From: Siphonodentalium dalli
Lineage: Eukaryota; Mollusca; Scaphopoda; Gadilida; Siphonodentaliidae
Assembly (NCBI GenBank): GCA_032622095.1
Contig: CP136061.1
Coordinates: forward strand, 191,030,369 to 191,094,368
Reading direction: 5' to 3'
DNA length: 64,000 nt
Part shown: piece after piece, positions 58,779 through 64,000 of the stretch
Position numbering within the stretch: position 1 is the stretch's first letter
Layout: each line of letters begins with the position of its first letter
The notes under the pieces: generated by a model
Database searches by the model: none
The model's input: only the letters and a program-made list of their open reading frames with translations
Told to the model about the DNA's origin: nothing
Made by a program: the position numbers and the translations under genes

Positions 58779-58789
58779 AAGGTAGGGTT

Positions 58790-59345
58790 CTTTATTACGC
58801 CACCTAGTGTGGTGTTACTAGCATTTGGTTTTTTTATATCGCATGGAGTACAGGGCGAATGTATTCTTGGAGATTGTTTGTACCTTACTCAATCGTACCG
58901 ATATAATCACGTAGATGCCGAAATTGTAAAGTTAACGCCAGCGGTGTATAATACGTTTATGAAAATATGATAAATCCTATCGATAGAGTCAGGACAGGCT
59001 CAAATTGTAAACTTAAAGTCACCGGTGTAATAATATGTTGTTGAAAATATAAATAATCTGATAGCCTGAAAATATTGTATAACCTATTGGGAGCCCATAA
59101 TAAATGGGAATAACCTATTGGGAGCCCCTGCTGTATTTTATGGAGATTGTTTGTACCTTACTGAATCGTACCGATATAATCACGTAGATGCCGAAGTTGT
59201 AAAGTTAACGCCACTGGTGTATAATATGTTTATGATAAATCGTATCGATAGAGTGAGGACAGGCTCAAATTGTAAACTTAAAGTCGAAAATATAAATAAT
59301 CTGATAGCCTGAAAACATTGTATAACCTGTTGGGAGCCCCTGGTG
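58790..59345. repeat. Direct duplication of about 270-bp unit
   Basis: 'Ggagattgtttgtaccttac', 'gatataatcacgtagatgcc', 'gacaggctcaaattgtaaac' and 'taataatctgatagcctgaaa'-type phrases occur in order in 58868-59095 and again in 59142-59338. The ORFs at 58722 and 59118 share GDCLYLT and SYRYNHVDAE for this reason. The leading part (58790-58875) recurs at 61085-61165. Confidence 0.8.
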
Positions 59346-59744
59346 TAGTGAACTGAATTATGGGTAATTTTAATTGGAGTGCGCATGTCTGTTTTTTTTG
59401 TAGTAACGGCCATCTTTTATTTTCTGCATGCGCAGTCTATATGCGTTCTTTTGGGGAAATTCGCTATTTTGGTTAAGTGAAACAATGGTATGAGTTCAAT
59501 GTTTGTTTGTATATAAGAAAGTATATTGAATTTTGGAGGCCGACAATTGTATCTATTTGAAGATTAAAAGTTGCTTGTGTGTATTTAGCTGTGCATGGTT
59601 CGTTAATTAGGCCAGCCTATTGTCATATTAGAACGTCTCCAATAACATACAACCTCTCTGCAGTTAACATTGTGAATTTGGCAACAGTCCAAGCAGGCCC
59701 TCTAATGGAGCACTGTGAATTTGGCAACAGTCCAAGACACGTGG

Positions 59745-60685
59745 GGTATATATAGAATACACACGTAGTGTTTCTGAATACCAAATTTACACCACGAGTG
59801 GGATTGATGGTTTACCACACGAGCTTTAGCGAGTGTGGTAAATCATCAATCCCACGAGTGGTGTAAATTTGGTATTCAGAAACACTACGTGTGTATTTTG
59901 TTTATACCATGACCGGTACAGGAGCAACAACTGCTATGAAATCGAAATAAACCCACTTAAATTAAGATGATTCTGTCGCACCATTCACAATCATCCCCGT
60001 TGTGTTCCCCACACTTGGCCGTACATCGACGTACACTATCACAGCTGATCAGGCGTATTGATACATTGAATTAGGTCAACATTCAATTGTACGAATATGG
60101 TATCATTGTAGCCAATTCACAATAAACTGTAATAATGATGAAACCGCCATAAATAAACAACATGAATATATATATGGGAATACGAATTTAATGAATATAA
60201 ATATAACACATTGCGGGAACTTTTTTTTCTCCGCCGTACAGTGAACAGGAAACCACGAAAGTCATTTTGAAATCCACCGTTTGTTGTTCGAGTTTTTTAC
60301 GTCTATTTCTTGAAATATATGTTCAATTTGTTGATCTGGATGTGATTTCCACGGAAATAACTGTTCGTTTTTATCGCATTAGTGAGTATAATATTCAATT
60401 GAATCGAAAGTATCAAATTGTTTTCATCGCGAGGCGCTACATTTTAAAAATAGAGTGATTTTGATCGAGGTCATGGAAGGTTAATGAAAGGTCAACTCGG
60501 ATGTAGTTCTACTATGGGTATAAACTTTAACCATTGAAATGCCATTAAAACGTGTTACCCACAGTAGAAACGTGTTACCCACGGTCGGACTCCTGTTCAC
60601 ACACAGTAGGGTGTACAGCACAAATATATTATATAGCATGTTTGTACACAGTACAATAGGGAGTCATGGTATAAAATAACTGAAC
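59745..60685. mobile_element. 'gaatacacacgtagtg' repeat family, copy 2
   Basis: It starts with a perfect foldback ('gtgtttctgaataccaaatt' and complement around 'ccacgagtgggattgatggtt'). It then continues to 'gatgtagttctactatgggt' and 'cccacagtagaaacgtgtta', in the same order as 43301-43925. Confidence 0.78.
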
Positions 60686-61430
60686 ACCTGTGGCCAACTT
60701 GATCTCCAGAATGTTTTTAAGTGGAAGGGACAGTGTAGTGGGGTGGGGGTGGAAGTTAGATTTTGAGTGTGTATGATTCACAACTTTTGTAAAAAAAAGT
60801 TAATGCACATGTAGTTGGAAATTTCATACATTATTACACTACAACATAAAGGTTAAAATACATGGTTACCATTGCCTGGTATCCCAACTAGTAATTATTG
60901 TCCCCATTATGATGGGGACGGGGATCGAATGATGGAGGTATTTTGAGGGGGTGGGAGTCACAACTGTTATAAAGAATTTTAACAGTTGGAAATTTCATAC
61001 ATGATTACACTAACTTTTTGTCCCCATTTATTTTACTGCTGTCTTGTTTGTTACTGTATTCCTGATATGGAAATAATAAAGAGCATTTATTACGCCACCT
61101 GTGGTGTATCTAGCTGCTGAGATTTTGATATTGCGTGGTGGACAGGGCGAATGCATTGTGGGGCTTTTATTTATAGAGTTGGAAATTCCGTTTATTTAAA
61201 AGTCGGAACTACGCGACCAGTAGGCCAAGTCCAGTAAAACGGTTCGTTATAGGTGCTGGTTGTTATTGTTATTTTAACGGAATTCTGAGTTGGTCATTCG
61301 CGAAACCAATATATTTTATATTCTATAATTAAAACCGTGGGTATATAATATATGATCCTCTTTATGGATATTGTAGGAAGGTAAATTTAGCTAAAGCGGT
61401 GGGATATCTTGCAAGACAACACATTTCGGT
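60686..61430. other. Intergenic, repeat fragments
   Basis: A 'gttggaaatttcatacattattacact' phrase occurs at about 60815 and again near 60984. 61085-61165 repeats 58795-58875. 61274-61336 repeats 62533-62595. Confidence 0.5.
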
Positions 61431-62140
61431 TTGCGCTATAACTGCTCAATGTTTTAAGGTGTTACACAACGTCTGATAAAAAGAGTTCTATCGGGAATAT
61501 TCACACTATTTTTTCAGAGAACATGCATAGAGTAAACATAGTCCTATCGGACTATCGTAAAGTAGTTCCGTTTAATTCGGGATTAATTAACCCTCAGACT
61601 GCCGAAACTGCCGACAATAAATTCGCTTGTTCGTGTCCGCCGAAAATCAAACTTGCCTGTTTAGAGGTCCCATTTTCGTGGCTAATGGTGATAGAATCAC
61701 AATTTTTCAGTCAAATTCATGGATAAATTACATTACACTTAATCGGCTTATGTCCGCGGCCATAAACCTGCGTTTTGATAACAATTTATTTGAGACAAAC
61801 TGTTGCGCGGGTATCAGTCGGCGCTTATCGGTTGAAGTTATTATGATCGTGCAGCCTGCGCGTGCAACAAGTGTTCAAATACAACAGAAGAAAAAAATAC
61901 TATGTCAAATAAATAACGTCATCAATGGACAGACAAGTTTCATTTCCGCGGGACACGAAAAAGCGAATTTAATGTCGTCAGTTTCGGCTGTCTGAGGGGT
62001 TTAATTAATCTCCTTTACGATATCCCGATAGGACTATATTTACACTATGTTCTCTGAAAAAAAATGGTGTGAATATTCCCGATAGAACTATTTTTATCAG
62101 ACGTTTTGTAACACATTAAAACATTGAGCAGTTAGCGCAA
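61431..62140. mobile_element. Long foldback element, 710 bp
   Basis: Inverted arms of about 240-260 bp (61431-61690 and 61905-62140) match through 'aactgctcaatgtttta', 'gttctatcgggaatattcac', 'tcagagaaca', 'tagtcctatcgg' and 'gccgaaactg.cgac'. About 200 bp of loop remains. The 122-codon ORF at 61627-61995 spans loop and right arm and has no known motif. Confidence 0.8.
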
Positions 62141-62804
62141 TTTTCTGGAATTTCGGACTATTTCGTCTATAAAAATACGATGAGCAACTGAAAATGTTTT
62201 TCAACATTCTGGAAGGGGTAGATGTCCAGGTATATATGTTTAAAATTTCACGCATAAACTATGACAGATAACAAAGTTATAATTAGTTTTATAGGCCCAC
62301 CATAAATCCCCTATAATAAACGCATGCCCCCGTAAGCACATGGCTTTGCTGTGGATGCTTTCGTTCCCAGCATGCATCATTCTCGCTATCTGTAAAATGT
62401 CTATGAACAATGGATGTGCCACGCACTCTTAGCTTTGATCCGCATTTAGAAGCATTCTGGTGTGGCGAATGAGAAACCTGCAGTAATTTATAAGCCGTAG
62501 TTCATTGTAATAATTTGAAGAATTACTTATCTTAACGGAATTCTGAGGCGGTCCATTCATGTAACCAATATATTTTATATTATGATTTATATTTATGGCT
62601 AATAATACGATCTTGGTGGCGTTACCATTTCTGACTATGGTTTTCTTGTTGCGAATGTGTTGTCGAGAGATGAAACCTTTCTTTATGGTATTTAAGGCTT
62701 TAATCAACTAGAACTTGACATATGGTTGTACATCAGATAGCCTGCAAATATACAAATACAGAACGGTAAGTCAGAGGCAACTCATCTCTTTACATATCAT
62801 ATCA
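62141..62804 (-). mobile_element. Region that should contain the 3' LTR of the Ty3/gypsy-type element
   Basis: On the minus strand the sequence after the polypurine tract begins TGATATGATATG, a possible LTR start. The LTR's other end cannot be set without the 5' LTR, which is outside the window. Confidence 0.4.
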
Positions 62805-62816
62805 TTCTTCCCTCCT
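62805..62816 (-). other. Putative polypurine tract
   Basis: The minus strand reads AGGAGGGAAGAA just downstream of the pol stop codon, where LTR elements prime plus-strand synthesis. Confidence 0.55.
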
Positions 62817-62847
62817 AGAAGAAATTGTCACGATTTCGGAAAACAAT

Positions 62848-64000
62848 TCAGTCCTTTTCCTGGGATGTCTGTAACACACCGTAACGTGAAGGCGGCTTGG
62901 ACTCCCTTGTGGAGCGTCTGAGAATAGGAACACTTTCAGCATGATGCATATCAGTAGCTGGTGGAACAGCAGGATCAACATCAGATGCGTCATTTCCAAG
63001 AACAATGTCCTGTAAATTCAACGATGACTTGCGGATACCTTGCGGGGCTGGTACGACGTCAGTCGGAAAAGGAGCCAAATCTCGTAGTGACACAGTTGAC
63101 TCACGCCCATCCGGGTAACGCACATGGGCATATGTCGGGTTTACATCTGTCAGTTCGACTCTGTCCACTAGGGGATCATTCTTACTGGATCGAACAAATC
63201 GTCGAAGAAACACCGGACCATGTCTCGTCAGCCAGGATGGCAAGGATGTACCATGGGATGATCGTCTTTGGAAACCGAATAGACGTTCATGAGGTGTTGT
63301 GTTTGTGGGTGTTGACAATAGTGATCTTATGGAATGAAGCGCGTCCGGGAGGACAAGTTCCCACTGCGAGTATGGTAGGTTATGTGATCGCAGTGCAAGG
63401 CGGACTGCCTTCCAAATGATTCCGTTGTATCGTTCTACTTGGGAGTTTCCTGTCGGATGGTAAGGTGTGGTTTTACTTGTCGCTATTCCACGACTCGAAA
63501 GGTATTCTTTCAGTTCCTTTGACATGAACGATGCTCCACGATCAGAATGTACAAAGCTTGGCATACCGCACAAGGAGAATATTTGATCTAGGCATTTGAT
63601 CACTGTGGATGTTTGCATGTTCGCACACGGGAATGCAAATGGGAATCGGGAATATTCATCTATTACCGTGAGCATATAGACATTGTTAGAAACCGAAGGC
63701 AATGGTCCTTTGAAGTCGATGCTGATGCGTTCCAGGGGTTGAGTAGATTTTATGAGTGTTCCGTCCGCAGGACGATAGAATTGGGGTTTCAGTTCGGCAC
63801 ATATCTTGCAAGAGCTGCATACTTTCTTTACGTCATCCGTGGAGAATGGCAGGTTCTTTGCTCTCACAAAATGCAGTAATCTGGTCACTCCGGGATGACA
63901 CAGTGCATTGTGAATGTCTGTCAAGTCAGATACTGGCATTGAAGCACAGAAGGCACGAGTAAATGAATCAGGAGCTACGTTGTCTTTACCCGGTCTGTAC
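62848..64000 (-). CDS. Ty3/gypsy-type LTR retrotransposon pol: integrase (partial)
   Basis: The frame is open at the right edge. Its first visible residues include YRPGKDNVAPDSFTR, the usual linker between RNase H and integrase in Ty3/gypsy pol. Counted from the Met at 63939, the zinc-binding module is H10, H15, C44 and C47. The catalytic triad is D75 (SIDFKGPLP), D133 (VHSDRGASF) and E169 (GNSQVERYNG), with the classical 35 residues between D133 and E169. No stop interrupts it, so this copy may be fairly young. The C-terminal part carries a basic RRSTRESKPPSRY segment. Reverse transcriptase and protease lie beyond the window. The + strand ORFs at 62961-63419 and 63613-63879 are shadows. Confidence 0.92.
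   Translation of the reverse strand, partial: YRPGKDNVAPDSFTRAFCASMPVSDLTDIHNALCHPGVTRLLHFVRAKNLPFSTDDVKKVCSSCKICAELKPQFYRPADGTLIKSTQPLERISIDFKGPLPSVSNNVYMLTVIDEYSRFPFAFPCANMQTSTVIKCLDQIFSLCGMPSFVHSDRGASFMSKELKEYLSSRGIATSKTTPYHPTGNSQVERYNGIIWKAVRLALRSHNLPYSQWELVLPDALHSIRSLLSTPTNTTPHERLFGFQRRSSHGTSLPSWLTRHGPVFLRRFVRSSKNDPLVDRVELTDVNPTYAHVRYPDGRESTVSLRDLAPFPTDVVPAPQGIRKSSLNLQDIVLGNDASDVDPAVPPATDMHHAESVPILRRSTRESKPPSRYGVLQTSQEKD

Noticed and set aside
62961-63419. 152-codon + strand ORF
   Set aside because: Shadow of the integrase on the opposite strand, which has catalytic motifs.

Overview
The window is nuclear DNA of an animal, most likely a lophotrochozoan and probably a bivalve mollusc. 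This rests on one widely split gene, AT-rich introns full of short transposons, (TCCG)n tracts, and tandem arrays with phrases such as 'gagttatggcccttc' and 'gagctattgccatgg', which are common in bivalve genomes. No operon, CRISPR array, rRNA or tRNA gene was seen.

The one host gene I can build with confidence lies on the + strand from 5376 (possibly 5017) to 43256. Nine coding exons join in frame at GT/AG sites whose phases all agree. The product, about 1,115 aa (1,122 with a tiny candidate first exon), resembles vertebrate CEP126 (KIAA1377), a centrosomal and ciliary-base protein. The similarity runs along the whole length and the total length matches. The middle of the protein carries a GILKK motif followed 44 residues later by KGVRF, the usual SILK plus RVxF arrangement of protein phosphatase 1 docking proteins.

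Nearly everything else is mobile DNA, much of it inside the CEP126 introns. From left to right: the 5' part of a LINE ORF2 with a PHD-like finger and endonuclease (1-598, minus); minisatellites; an intact non-autonomous hAT element (6042-7301); arrays at 9.6-10.8 kb; two 610-bp direct repeats; a 3.6-kb element with 479-bp inverted repeats (15620-19190); a second hAT element (20339-21702); a 2.07-kb TIR element (22420-24487); a 5.05-kb element with the full terminal layout of a DIRS-type tyrosine-recombinase retroelement (25715-30767); several foldback elements; a pogo-like element (35119-36163); and a 13-copy 162-bp array inside a TIR-bounded element (38548-40694).

Downstream of the gene (43257-64000) lie more foldback and MITE families, a third intact hAT element (50178-51080), a 165-bp array with a (TCCG)n tract, a possible first exon of an unknown gene (58722-58778), a 710-bp foldback element (61431-62140), and the integrase end of a Ty3/gypsy-type LTR retrotransposon running off the right edge (62848-64000, minus).

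The most notable finding is the DIRS-type structure. It has inverted terminal repeats with different outer ends, a 100-bp internal complementary region that joins the complements of both outer ends, and insertion at a TTT inside a host tandem repeat without a longer target duplication. It has no visible reverse transcriptase or recombinase, so it looks non-autonomous.
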